Assembly (NCBI RefSeq): GCF_003751085.1
Contig: NZ_RJJY01000001.1
Location: 6,014,001 to 6,078,000 of the forward strand
Length of the DNA stretch: 64,000 nt
Direction of reading: 5' to 3'
From: Micromonospora sp. Llam0
Lineage (GTDB): Bacteria > Actinomycetota > Actinomycetes > Mycobacteriales > Micromonosporaceae
The notes beneath the pieces were generated by a model. That model was given only the letters and a program-made list of their open reading frames with translations, made no database searches and was not told where the DNA came from. The position numbers and the translations under genes are program-made. Positions 33,617 to 41,474 of this stretch are shown here, piece after piece (position 1 is the stretch's first letter; each line of letters starts with the position of its first letter).

Positions 33617-34357
33617 ATGAGTGCCGAAGGTACGGGAGCCGGCTGGCCCGGCACGATTCACCTGGGTGAACCGCACGGCGGCGGGATCTCCACCCGGTTG
33701 AACTGGTTACGGGCCGGAGTGCTCGGCGCCAACGACGGCATCGTGTCGACGGCGGGTCTCGTCGTGGGGGTGGCCGGCGCGACCATCGCCACCGGCCCGG
33801 TCCTGACAGCGGGGGTCGCAGGGGTGGCGGCGGGCGCCGTTTCCATGGCCCTGGGCGAGTACGTTTCGGTGAGCAGCCAACGTGACTCCGAACGGGCGCT
33901 GCTGGCGAAGGAGCGCACCGAGCTCGAACGGTTCCCCGAGCAGGAGCTGGACGAGCTGACCGCGATGTACGTCGCGAAGGGGCTGACCGCCGGGACCGCC
34001 CGGCTGGTGGCGGAGGAGCTGACCGCCAAGGACGCCTTCGCCGCGCACGCAGACATCGAGTTGCGGATCGACCCGGATTCGTTGACCAACCCCTGGCACG
34101 CGGCCGCCGCCTCGGCGATCGCCTTCACCATAGGGTCACTGCTGCCGCTGATCGCGATCCTGCTGCCACCACCCGACGCGCGGGTCCCCGTGACGTTCGC
34201 GGTCGTGCTGCTCACCCTCGCGGTGACGGGTGCGGTGAGCGCGAGACTTGGCTCCGCCCGCGTGGGTCGGGCGATGGTCAGACTCGTCGCCGGTGGTGCC
34301 CTGGCCATGGCCGTCACCTTCGCCATCGGGCAACTCGTCGGCGCGACAGTGCTCTAA
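33617..34357 (+). CDS. VIT1/CCC1-family metal transporter
   Basis: A 246-residue member of the VIT1/CCC1 family, which moves iron or manganese out of the cytosol. Signatures are NWLRAGVLGANDGIVSTAGLVVGVAGA (first helix with its metal-binding Asp) and AGAVSMALGEYVSVSSQRD. A charged Glu-rich loop (ERALLAKERTELERFPEQELDELT) forms the cytoplasmic metal-binding domain. Five membrane segments are visible. ATG 33617 is preferred over the upstream ATG at 33572, which adds a basic tail not typical of the family. Its stop is only 9 nt from the convergent BaeS-like kinase stop. Confidence 0.9.
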   Translation: MSAEGTGAGWPGTIHLGEPHGGGISTRLNWLRAGVLGANDGIVSTAGLVVGVAGATIATGPVLTAGVAGVAAGAVSMALGEYVSVSSQRDSERALLAKERTELERFPEQELDELTAMYVAKGLTAGTARLVAEELTAKDAFAAHADIELRIDPDSLTNPWHAAAASAIAFTIGSLLPLIAILLPPPDARVPVTFAVVLLTLAVTGAVSARLGSARVGRAMVRLVAGGALAMAVTFAIGQLVGATVL

Positions 34358-34388
34358 GCCGGCCTCTCAACCGAGGTTACCGGCCGGC
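34358..34388. terminator. Short inverted repeat between convergent genes
   Basis: GCCGGCC (34358-34364) pairs with GGCCGGC (34382-34388), spanning the 9-bp gap between the transporter and kinase stops and entering the kinase 3' end. It could serve as a weak bidirectional terminator. Confidence 0.4.
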
Positions 34389-35746
34389 ATAGCCGGGGCC
34401 AGCGGAAGCCGGATGGTGAATGTGCTGCCGTGGCCGGGCCGCGACTGCGCGTCTACGGTGCCGCCGTGTGCCACGACGAGTTCGCGGACCACCGCGAGAC
34501 CGATGCCGGCACCGCCGGTGGACCGGCTGTTCCGGCCCCGCCAGAAGCGGTCGAAGACGTGCGGCAGGTCGGCGGGTTCGATGCCGGGTCCGGTGTCGAC
34601 GACCCGGATGCGCGCGTGGTGGTCGACGGTGTCGACGCTGACCTGGACCTGATCGCCCGGTCGGCAGTAGCGGGCGGTGTTGGTCAGCAGGTTGGTGACG
34701 GCCTGGTGGAGCCGGTCGGGGTCGGCGTGTACCGGGACCGGAGAGTGGATGTCACGGTCGACATGAAGGCCGGCGCTGCGCAGCCGGGACTCGTGACCGT
34801 CGAGCGCGGCGGTGACGATGTCGGCGAGGTCGACGTCGGCGCGGCGCAGCGACAACGCCGAGGACTCGGCCGCCGACAACTCGGCGAGATCCTCCACCAC
34901 CCGGCCCAGCCGCAGGCTCTGATCGTGCAACCTGGCCAGCCGGGCCGGGTCCGGCTCGGCCAGACCGTCGCGCAGCTCCTCCAGACCGGCCTGCAGCGAG
35001 GTCAACGGGGTACGCAGCTCGTGGGCGACGTCGGCCGACAGCTGCCGACGCACCTGTTCCGCCTGCGTCACCTGGTCGGCCATCGCGTCGACCGCGCTGG
35101 CGAGTTCGCCGAGCTCACCGGGTGCGCGCAGCCGGGCGCGCACGGCCCGGTCACCGCCGGCGAAGGCACGGGCGGCCCGGGTCACCGCGACCAGCGGCAC
35201 ACTGAGCCGCCTGGCGACGTACCAGCTCACGGCCAGGGCGAGCAGCAGCGCAGCAGCGCCAGCGGCGGCGACCCACTGCCAGGCGACCGCGCGCCCACCG
35301 GTCTCCGGTGCGCGGCCGAAGAGGAGTTCGACTGTTCCCACGTCCTGCCCGGCGACCCGGACGGTGGCGGTCGCCACGGTGCCGGTGGCGTTGTGGTGGG
35401 CGCCCCGCATGGGGCCGGAGCCGGCGGGAGCCCGGCCGGGCCACACCATCGCGCCGGTGGCGTCCCGGATCACCAGTTGCGCGCCGGCCGCCTCGGCGAC
35501 GGCCCGTGCGGCGGTCAGGTCGGCGGCGGCCCAGCCACCGGTGGCAGGGTAGCCGTCGGCGGCGGCTACCGCCGTACGGGCGGCGGCCGCTTCGCGGTTG
35601 GCGCGTTCGGCGGTGGCCAGTCCCCGGTCGGTGCCGATGAGCGCGGCGACGGTCAGCATGGCGACGGAGGACAGGGCCACTGCGGCGAACGCGGCGAGCA
35701 GCCGTCGGCCGAGCGGGCCGAAGACAGCGGTCGGGTCACCGGTCAC
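34367..35746 (-). CDS. HAMP-containing sensor histidine kinase (BaeS-like)
   Basis: A 459-residue classical kinase: membrane helix (about 13-37), extracytoplasmic domain (about 38-155), second helix (about 156-177), HAMP (about 178-232), HisKA with H242 in SADVAHELRTPLTSL, and HATPase_c with N-box DRLHQAVTNLLTNTARY and VVDTGPGIEPADLPHVFDRFWRG. Overlaps its upstream response regulator gene by 11 nt, so the two are co-translated. The signal is unknown. The exported DUF2202 protein next door on the same strand may be a target. Confidence 0.92.
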   Translation of the reverse strand: MTGDPTAVFGPLGRRLLAAFAAVALSSVAMLTVAALIGTDRGLATAERANREAAAARTAVAAADGYPATGGWAAADLTAARAVAEAAGAQLVIRDATGAMVWPGRAPAGSGPMRGAHHNATGTVATATVRVAGQDVGTVELLFGRAPETGGRAVAWQWVAAAGAAALLLALAVSWYVARRLSVPLVAVTRAARAFAGGDRAVRARLRAPGELGELASAVDAMADQVTQAEQVRRQLSADVAHELRTPLTSLQAGLEELRDGLAEPDPARLARLHDQSLRLGRVVEDLAELSAAESSALSLRRADVDLADIVTAALDGHESRLRSAGLHVDRDIHSPVPVHADPDRLHQAVTNLLTNTARYCRPGDQVQVSVDTVDHHARIRVVDTGPGIEPADLPHVFDRFWRGRNSRSTGGAGIGLAVVRELVVAHGGTVDAQSRPGHGSTFTIRLPLAPAMPAGNLG

Positions 35747-36428
35747 GGTCGAGGACCAGCCGGTATCCGACGCCGAGCACGGTCGCGATGATCTCGCCCG
35801 GGTCGGCGGCGAGCTTGCGGCGCAGGTTCTTCACATGCGAGTCGATGGTCCGTTCGTAGCCGGCGAACTCGTAGCCCCGGACCCGGTTGACCAGTTCGTA
35901 GCGGGAGAACACCCGGCCGGGCGCGGACGCCATTGTGGTCAGCAGCCCCCATTCGGTCGGGGTCAGCTCCAGCAGGCGGCCGGCCAGCCACGCCTCGTGC
36001 CGGGCCTCGTCGATCCGTAGCCGACCGGCTCCGTACGAGGCCGGTCCCGGCTCCGTCGCACCGCCGCGTAGGCGGTGCAGAACGGCCTGCACCCGTAGGA
36101 CAAGTTCGGTGGGGCTGAACGGTTTGGTGACGTAGTCGTCGGCGCCATGCTGTAGTCCCCGGATGCGGTCCTCCACGCCGCTGCGGGCGGTCAGCACGAT
36201 GGTCGGCACGTCGCCGTGGGTGCGGGCTGCGGCCAGCACGTCGAGGCCGTCGACGTCAGGCAGTCCAAGGTCGAGTACGACCAGGTCGATGCCGCCCTCA
36301 TCGAGCAGGCGGACGGCCTCGGCTCCGGAGTGGGTGGTGTGGGCTTGCAGACCGGCCCGTTCCAGGTAACGGCGCAGCAGCTCGCGGATTTCCCGATCGT
36401 CCTCGACGACAAGCACCGTGCCGGCCAT
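35736..36428 (-). CDS. OmpR/PhoB-type response regulator
   Basis: A 230-residue regulator with receiver domain (acidic EDD at 9-11, phospho-acceptor D53 in VVLDLGLPDVDG, and K in TKPFSPTEL) and a winged-helix trans_reg_C domain (LLELTPTEWGLLTTMASAPG, YERTIDSHVKNLRRKL). First gene of the pair with the BaeS-like kinase. The 170-bp gap upstream contains a hairpin terminator for the preceding gene and probably this operon's promoter. Confidence 0.93.
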   Translation of the reverse strand: MAGTVLVVEDDREIRELLRRYLERAGLQAHTTHSGAEAVRLLDEGGIDLVVLDLGLPDVDGLDVLAAARTHGDVPTIVLTARSGVEDRIRGLQHGADDYVTKPFSPTELVLRVQAVLHRLRGGATEPGPASYGAGRLRIDEARHEAWLAGRLLELTPTEWGLLTTMASAPGRVFSRYELVNRVRGYEFAGYERTIDSHVKNLRRKLAADPGEIIATVLGVGYRLVLDRDR

Positions 36429-36538
36429 GACCTCACCTCATCGTGCTCAGGTGGGCGGGCGGCAGAGCCGTTCGGCCTCTCCCCACCCGCCCGACGACAC
36501 GTCCTGCGGCGCGTTCGCCCCCTGAGGTACGACGCGGA

Positions 36539-36589
36539 GGACCTGCGCCAGCCGACCGGCTGTACCGGTGCGCCGGCTGACGCAGGTCC
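36539..36589. terminator. 16-bp hairpin terminator after DUF2202 gene
   Basis: GGACCTGCGCCAGCCG (36539-36554) pairs with CGGCTGACGCAGGTCC (36574-36589), one mismatch in 16, with a 19-nt loop. It lies 9 nt beyond the stop of the minus-strand DUF2202 gene. Confidence 0.75.
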
Positions 36590-36598
36590 GGTGCTGAG

Positions 36599-37294
36599 CT
36601 ACCGGGTAGCCCAGGTGGTGAACGCGGTCAGGTGGTGCTGCGAGGCGGCCAGCAGGTGCTGGTACACCCGGGTCACGTCGGCCGCGCTGAGCCCGGTGAG
36701 GGCCTGCTGCAGGCTGTCGATGTCGGCCTGCTCGACCTGCTGCCCGACGCCGAACGCAGCGCTCTGGCTGGTCAGACCTTCGGCCAGCAGCCGGTCGTAG
36801 GTCGCCTGCACGGCCGGGTCGGAGAACTGACCGGCCGGCTGGTCCGCGGTCGGGTCGCTGAGCCCGTACCGGTCCAGCAGGGTACGCACCGCCGCCAGGT
36901 GCTGGTCCTCGGCCGCCGCGATGCGGTCGAAGACCACCGCCGGGTACTCGTCGGCGAACGCCCGGTACAGGTCACCGGCGAGCTTCTCCTCCTGCGCCAT
37001 GGCGGCCAGGGTGGCCTTCTGCTGCTCACTCAACGTGCCGGACGGCGCGTCCGCCGACGGGTACAGGCAACTGCCGTCACGGGAAGCCGTCCCCATGCCG
37101 TTGCCAGCCCTTCCCATGTCGTTGCCAGCGGCTCCCGGGCCCATGCCGGACACCGGGCCGGACCACGAGGTGCTCACTGACGGGTTGCCGAACGGCCCCG
37201 CGCCGGCGATCGCCGGTGCCGTCACCGCCACCGCCCCGGCGGTGAGCACACCGCCGGCCACCAGCGCCGTCGCCAGCCGAGTCTTCCTGTTCAT
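36599..37294 (-). CDS. Exported DUF2202 ferritin-like protein
   Basis: A 231-residue exported protein. Signal peptide (about residues 1-30: RLATALVAGGVLTAGAVAV...), a Gly/Met-rich spacer (PVSGMGPGAAGNDMGRAGNG), then a DUF2202 four-helix domain (about 85-231) with ferritin-like motifs MAQEEKLAGDLYRAF and AAAEDQHLAAVRTLL carrying Glu and His residues spaced like a diiron site. The His pair QHHLTAF near the end fits. ATG 37294 follows GGAGGAGGGG, decisive over the longer frame from 37333. Function unknown; metal binding is inferred. Confidence 0.83.
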   Translation of the reverse strand: MNRKTRLATALVAGGVLTAGAVAVTAPAIAGAGPFGNPSVSTSWSGPVSGMGPGAAGNDMGRAGNGMGTASRDGSCLYPSADAPSGTLSEQQKATLAAMAQEEKLAGDLYRAFADEYPAVVFDRIAAAEDQHLAAVRTLLDRYGLSDPTADQPAGQFSDPAVQATYDRLLAEGLTSQSAAFGVGQQVEQADIDSLQQALTGLSAADVTRVYQHLLAASQHHLTAFTTWATR

Positions 37295-37369
37295 GGCCCC
37301 TCCTCCGTTCGTGCCGATCACCTTCACGTTCACCGTCGCTCGCAGCGGTGCACGCGCTGTGGTGCCGGT

Positions 37370-37700
37370 GTGCAGAACGTGTGGAGCTCACCCGCCGGTG
37401 GGAGCTTCCACACGCTGGTGTCGGACGCCTGGTCGGTGTGGGCGAGAGTGGGTCAAGCACGTCGACGCGGATCTGCTGGAGCGGATCCGGTCCACCGGTG
37501 GGCTGGTCTACCGCACCCACGCGATAAAGTACGGCTACGTCCGGCGTACCACCGCGCACACCTTCCACGCCCAGATCGATGATCTGGCCAAACAGGCGGA
37601 GCGGGTCTACGACGGACTGCCAGCCGAGATCATCACGCCACCGGTCGGTGCCTCCGACCGATCCCCCGTCACTGCCAGCACCAGCGAGGATCGCGCATGA
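37370..37700 (+). pseudogene. Frameshifted gene fragment upstream of methyltransferase
   Basis: Codon bias points to coding in two successive frames. From GTG 37370 the frame reads VQNVWSSPAGGSFHTLVSDA with strongly GC third positions to about 37445. After that the GC-rich third positions move to another frame, reading VKHVDADLLERIRSTGGLVY and then RRTTAHTFHAQIDDLAKQAE up to a TGA at 37698-37700 that overlaps the methyltransferase ATG (ATGA). The second frame has no credible start of its own. This looks like one gene with a single frameshift near 37445, or a sequencing error. A CxxC (RCTRCG) precedes the GTG in the first frame. No family recognised. Confidence 0.5.
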
Positions 37701-38344
37701 CCAGCTCACCGCCGGTCGAGACTCCCGGCATCGTCATCGGCAACCACACGCAGAAGTACACCGCCAAGAACCCGGCCATCCGGTGGCTCACCGCCCGCTG
37801 GGTGACCAGGCTGGAGCAGATGCTGGACCGGGTCGCGGCCGACCCGGGCGCCGCCGGCACCAGCCACGCGCTCGAAGTGGGCTGCGGCGAGGGGGTCATC
37901 GCCAATCACCTGGCCTCTCGCTGGTCCCGGGTGACCGCCCTGGATCTACCCGATGCCGGACTGCGGGACCAGTGGCGGCAGCGGCCGGGACCGCACTACC
38001 TGCACGCCGACGCACACCGCCTTCCGTTCGAGGACAACCGGTTCGACGTGGTGGTCGCGGCAGAGGTGCTGGAGCACCTGCCGGACCCGGAGCGCGGGCT
38101 GGCCGAGATCGCCCGGGTCGGCGCCGGCCACCTGGTGCTGTCGGTGCCGCGCGAACCGATCTTCCGGTCCTGCAACCTGCTCGCCGGGCGGTACGTGCGC
38201 GACCTCGGCAACACCCCCGGGCACCTGAACCACTGGTCGACCCGGTCCTTCGTCCGGTTCGTCAGCACGGTGGCCGAGGTCCGTGCAGTCAGCAAGCCGT
38301 TCCCGTGGACCGTGGTGTGGGCCACTTTGCGGACCCGCCCGTGA
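37697..38344 (+). CDS. Class I SAM-dependent methyltransferase
   Basis: A 215-residue methyltransferase of the Methyltransf_11/UbiE type. Motif I is HALEVGCGEGVIANHLA (about residues 57-73). HADAHRLPFEDNRFDVVVAAEVLEHLPDPERGL covers motifs II and III, and AEIARVGAGHLVLSVPREP follows. Its ATG overlaps the stop of the preceding frameshifted fragment by 4 nt, so it was probably co-translated with it. Target unknown; related proteins often sit in cell-envelope glycan or lipid clusters, but nothing here proves that. Confidence 0.83.
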   Translation: MTSSPPVETPGIVIGNHTQKYTAKNPAIRWLTARWVTRLEQMLDRVAADPGAAGTSHALEVGCGEGVIANHLASRWSRVTALDLPDAGLRDQWRQRPGPHYLHADAHRLPFEDNRFDVVVAAEVLEHLPDPERGLAEIARVGAGHLVLSVPREPIFRSCNLLAGRYVRDLGNTPGHLNHWSTRSFVRFVSTVAEVRAVSKPFPWTVVWATLRTRP

Positions 38345-38576
38345 CCGCCCCGCCAGCTCGCCGGGGAGGGTGATGTCGCGCCGCCGAGGCGGCGATCGTC
38401 GCCGCCTTCGTCGGCTTCCTCACCCTTCGCCGCCATGGTGGGGATCTGGTTCAGTTTCCTGTGCTGGCGGGCGATCCTGACTGATCTGGCGAGCCGGATC
38501 CCGGTCACCGCCGGCATGCGGGGCTCTCGTCGGCCAAGTCGGCAAGATATGTGCCCACGTGGGCGTTCTGCTGCCA
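38345..38576. other. Intergenic region with possible gene remnant
   Basis: About 230 bp. Short hydrophobic stretches appear in two frames (for example AAIVAAFVGFLTLRR, then MVGIWFSFLCWRAILTDLAS from 38435), like a decayed membrane-protein gene. None has a full frame, so I call no gene. Confidence 0.4.
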
Positions 38577-40358
38577 TCAACACTTGCTCGGATGGTCTGT
38601 GGTGGTGGTGTGGGCGCCATCGGGGTGGAGCCGGATGGTGGCGGGCTGGCCGGGCTGGGTGGCGGCGTGGCGGCGTACCTGGGTGATGACGGTTGTGGTG
38701 TCGGTGAGGGTGCCGGTCGCCGCAGGCTGTTGTGGGACGGGTATCGGTTGTTCCGGGTCGGTGGGGATGGTCGTGCGGAGTGCGCCGTGCAGGTAGCGGT
38801 AGCAGAGCGCTACGGCTTCGGGCAGGGCAGCGCTGGTGGGGACGGGGTCGACGGCCAAGCGTGTGGCGGGGTCGACGACCCGGACGGACCAGGAGTGACC
38901 CTGGGACAGTTCGGGCCGGCCGATGGTGTTGCGGTGGTCGATGACGGTGACGTCGAGGCCGAGGCCGAGGCCGCGCACCAGGGCGGCGAGTTCGTCGAGG
39001 GTGGGGCCGGGCCAGCCGTTGGCGAGGACCATGACGCGGGCGCCGTCGTGGGTGGCGCCGACTTCACCGAGGTACGCGTCGACGGGGTCGCCGCCGGTGT
39101 GGGGGACCTGGCTGACGCCGTTGCGCAGGTGCTGGTCGATGACGTGTTCGCCGTCGATGTCGGTCAGGTCGGTCGGCCGCACGCCGAAGCCGGCCGCGAG
39201 CGCCCCGATCCGGTAGTGCTCGGGTAGTTGCCACACCATGCTGCCGGACAGCCGGTCAGCGACCGCGAGGGTGGGTGGTGGTTGGTCGGTGTCGTCGGGT
39301 CGCCAGTTGCGGTGCACGGTCCGGCCACGCAGGTCGGTGACGGTGAGCACCGCGCCGCGTCGGACCTGCCGGGTGCCGTAGCAGTCCAGGCAGAACGGCG
39401 GATCGGGCCGGTCGGCGCACCGGGTGCAGGGGTGGGCGGGGATCGGCTCGCCCCAGTGTTTCGGGGTCGGCGGTTCCCAGCCGCGCACGAATCTGCCGGG
39501 GGTGTCGGCGGGTCGCAGGCTGGTGTGCCACCAGTGCCGGTTACGCCAGATGGCCTGCGCGCCGCCGTGCTGCTCGGCATCGCTGATCATGCGGCGTTCG
39601 ACCTGGTCCAGGTCGTGGCCGCCGGGGTGCCCGTCCAACCCGACCGGCACCGCACGCCCGGTGAGGGCAGCTTCGGTGAGGTAGTGGGCGGGTAGCAGCG
39701 GGTTGGCAACGGTCAGGCCGGTCACCGCCCGTTCGGCCGGGATGGCGGCGAGCGCGGTCGGCAGGTCGCCGATCCACCGGTGCTGGTAGTCGGGCACCGT
39801 ACCGCCGGCGTGTTCGAACCGGACGTCCCAGCTGAGCCCACGCCCGATGGAGCTGGGCCGGACTTCGACGACCAGGTCGACGTGCAACTGGTCGGCGAGC
39901 GCGCACAGCCGGCCGAGCAGCCGGCCCGGGTCGCCGGGTGGCGGCGGTTCGACGCTGCGGCCGATCAGCACCAGCCACGGCGTGGCGGGCCGCTCGGCGA
40001 GCGCCACCGCCTCCCACCGCAGCCGGTCCCGCTCCGAAACGGTGGGCTGCCACTGCCGGGGCAGCGTCAACCCCGAAGACGGCAGCCGGCCCGGTTCGTC
40101 GGGGAAGTCCGGGTCACGCAACGTCGCGGCGGCCACCCCGGCACGCTGGGCAAGGTCCGTGACGATCGGCGCATACGGCAACCACCACGTCCCACCCGGC
40201 GTCGGCAACGGCGTGAACGAGCCCGGAACCAAACTGGTCGATGCCACCTGCCCGGTATCGAGGTTCGCCACGGTGAACACCCGCTGCGCCCGCCGCCGCT
40301 CCGCGCCGACCCCGACCACGTGCAGCGAACCGGCCGGCACCGCGTTGACCCCGTTCAC
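38577..40358 (-). CDS. Large unknown protein with zinc-ribbon-like cysteines
   Basis: A 593-residue protein I do not recognise. No signal peptide or membrane helix. The middle has four cysteines in paired CxxC form (PCTRCADRP and FCLDCYGTRQ), a likely zinc ribbon. Both halves contain a similar alpha/beta pattern: LLGRLCALADQLHVDLVVEV in the N-terminal half and LDELAALVRGLGLGLDVTVI in the C-terminal half. Each is followed by a Ser-Trp-(D/S)-V-R segment (SWDVRFEHA, SWSVRVVDP), suggesting an internal duplication. It is the last gene of a four-gene minus-strand operon and overlaps the DivIVA-like gene by 4 nt. Confidence 0.7.
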   Translation of the reverse strand: MNGVNAVPAGSLHVVGVGAERRRAQRVFTVANLDTGQVASTSLVPGSFTPLPTPGGTWWLPYAPIVTDLAQRAGVAAATLRDPDFPDEPGRLPSSGLTLPRQWQPTVSERDRLRWEAVALAERPATPWLVLIGRSVEPPPPGDPGRLLGRLCALADQLHVDLVVEVRPSSIGRGLSWDVRFEHAGGTVPDYQHRWIGDLPTALAAIPAERAVTGLTVANPLLPAHYLTEAALTGRAVPVGLDGHPGGHDLDQVERRMISDAEQHGGAQAIWRNRHWWHTSLRPADTPGRFVRGWEPPTPKHWGEPIPAHPCTRCADRPDPPFCLDCYGTRQVRRGAVLTVTDLRGRTVHRNWRPDDTDQPPPTLAVADRLSGSMVWQLPEHYRIGALAAGFGVRPTDLTDIDGEHVIDQHLRNGVSQVPHTGGDPVDAYLGEVGATHDGARVMVLANGWPGPTLDELAALVRGLGLGLDVTVIDHRNTIGRPELSQGHSWSVRVVDPATRLAVDPVPTSAALPEAVALCYRYLHGALRTTIPTDPEQPIPVPQQPAATGTLTDTTTVITQVRRHAATQPGQPATIRLHPDGAHTTTTDHPSKC

Positions 40359-40789
40359 GCCGCCACCCCCACCCCAAACCCGTAGGACTGCCGGGTCTGC
40401 TCGAACTGCTGCGACTGCCAGTCCCGCAACGCCTGCTTGACCCGCATGTTCTCGTCCTGGGTGGAGCGCAGCTCGGCGCGCAGGGCGGTCAACTCGTCAG
40501 CGACCAGGTGCAGGAACGCCCGCACCTCGACCGGGTCGCAGCCACGCCGAACCCGGTCGCCGAACGAACGGTCGCGGACCAGGCCTGGGCTGATCGACGG
40601 CCGCACCGGCCTGCCGTACAAGTGACCGACAGCGTTCGGGGCAGGCCGCACCGACGGACGCGGCCCGGCAGCGGCGTCGGCCGGCCGCCGGTTGTGGCGG
40701 GCGATCTCAGCGAGCAACCGCCGGTTACGCCGACTCCGCACCGGAGCCCGCCGGAACAGGTCAAGAAATCCACGCACAGCAGGAACCAC
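40355..40789 (-). CDS. Small DivIVA-motif coiled-coil protein
   Basis: A 144-residue protein. A basic N-terminal half (RRAPVRSRRNRRLLAEIARHNRR) is followed by a DivIVA-like segment (SFGDRVRRGCDPVEVRAFLH) and a coiled coil (VADELTALRAELRSTQDENM) to about residue 130. DivIVA/SepF-related short proteins bind membranes or mark poles; here only the local motif supports that. GTG 40789 is the frame start, but GTG 40777 sits better after AAAGG. It overlaps the 593-residue gene downstream by 4 nt. Confidence 0.65.
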   Translation of the reverse strand: MVPAVRGFLDLFRRAPVRSRRNRRLLAEIARHNRRPADAAAGPRPSVRPAPNAVGHLYGRPVRPSISPGLVRDRSFGDRVRRGCDPVEVRAFLHLVADELTALRAELRSTQDENMRVKQALRDWQSQQFEQTRQSYGFGVGVAA

Positions 40790-40865
40790 CTTTCACACAA
40801 TCGAAAAACCTTCAGAGGTACGCATGGAGAGGGCGCGGTTCGCGTCGCAGTTGTGCCGCCGCCCT

Positions 40866-41126
40866 TCAGCGGTGAGGCCGGCGCGGGCGGGGCGCCCAGC
40901 GAAGACCGTCACGCTGGACGAAGATCTCCCGACGCTCACGGGCCTCACCGTCGGGTGCCAACACATACCCGGCCAACCAGACCCAGCCCTCGTACGTCAG
41001 CTTCGTGTCCACTGTCGTCACCCGGAACCGGAAACCCCGCCCGGCCGCGAACTGCACACTCGCCCGACCATCAACGATCAACTCATCACCGGGGCGGGGA
41101 TCCGCCGGCGACCGGTCGGCCGGCAC
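40866..41126 (-). CDS. Small unknown protein, GTG start coupled to tiny membrane protein
   Basis: An 86-residue protein of unknown function. The segment GDELIVDGRASVQFAAGRGFRFRV then TTVDTKLTYEGWVWLAGYVL predicts a compact beta-rich fold, ending in a basic Arg/Pro tail. GTG 41126 is chosen because the preceding 42-residue gene ends at 41128, one base before, so translation looks coupled. A longer frame to 41210 would overlap that gene and reads as low-complexity. Part of the four-gene operon 41256 to 38577. Confidence 0.6.
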   Translation of the reverse strand: MPADRSPADPRPGDELIVDGRASVQFAAGRGFRFRVTTVDTKLTYEGWVWLAGYVLAPDGEARERREIFVQRDGLRWAPRPRRPHR

Positions 41127-41127
41127 G

Positions 41128-41256
41128 CTACCGACCAGCGGCCGGCACCGTCGTCCGACCGCAGTCGGGACACCACCGCGACTTGACCTTGAAGCTGAAC
41201 AACCCGACAAAGAACCCGAGCAGGATTCCGGAAGTCAGGGCACCAAGCGCCACCAT
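41128..41256 (-). CDS. 42-residue single-helix membrane protein with CxxC
   Basis: ATG 41256 is preceded by GAAGGG at a 7-nt spacing. The product has one hydrophobic helix (MVALGALTSGILLGFFVGLF) followed by a basic segment and a zinc-ribbon-like CPDCG in SRWCPDCGRTTVPAAGR. It is short and easy to miss, but the ribosome-binding site, GC-rich third positions and 1-nt spacing to the next gene all support it. It heads the unknown four-gene operon and could be a membrane anchor. No family recognised. Confidence 0.65.
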   Translation of the reverse strand: MVALGALTSGILLGFFVGLFSFKVKSRWCPDCGRTTVPAAGR

Positions 41257-41409
41257 GATCAACCCTTCTGATTGGGCCGGGGCGACGAATGGGCCGCCGC
41301 CTTGCTGAGCACCAACTCACCTGGCACTACGCCAGATCTTCCGCGCCTTCTGGTTGACAATCAGATGTCGATAGAGCAACGATCTCACTCGATCTTGATA
41401 GGCGGCAGG

Positions 41410-41425
41410 TGTCACGGCGGTGACA
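41410..41425. promoter_or_regulatory. Inverted repeat upstream of XRE-type gene
   Basis: TGTCAC-GGCG-GTGACA lies 50 bp before the regulator's ATG, between the divergent unknown operon and the regulator. A suitable size for an operator of the adjacent helix-turn-helix protein. Confidence 0.45.
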
Positions 41426-41474
41426 GGTCGAAGTCCCCTGCCATATCACCCCTGTGTGGTGGATACTCGAAGCC

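Noticed and set aside
38283..38686. Several short frames after the methyltransferase
   Set aside because: None is complete; hydrophobic pieces are split over frames, so only a remnant is noted.
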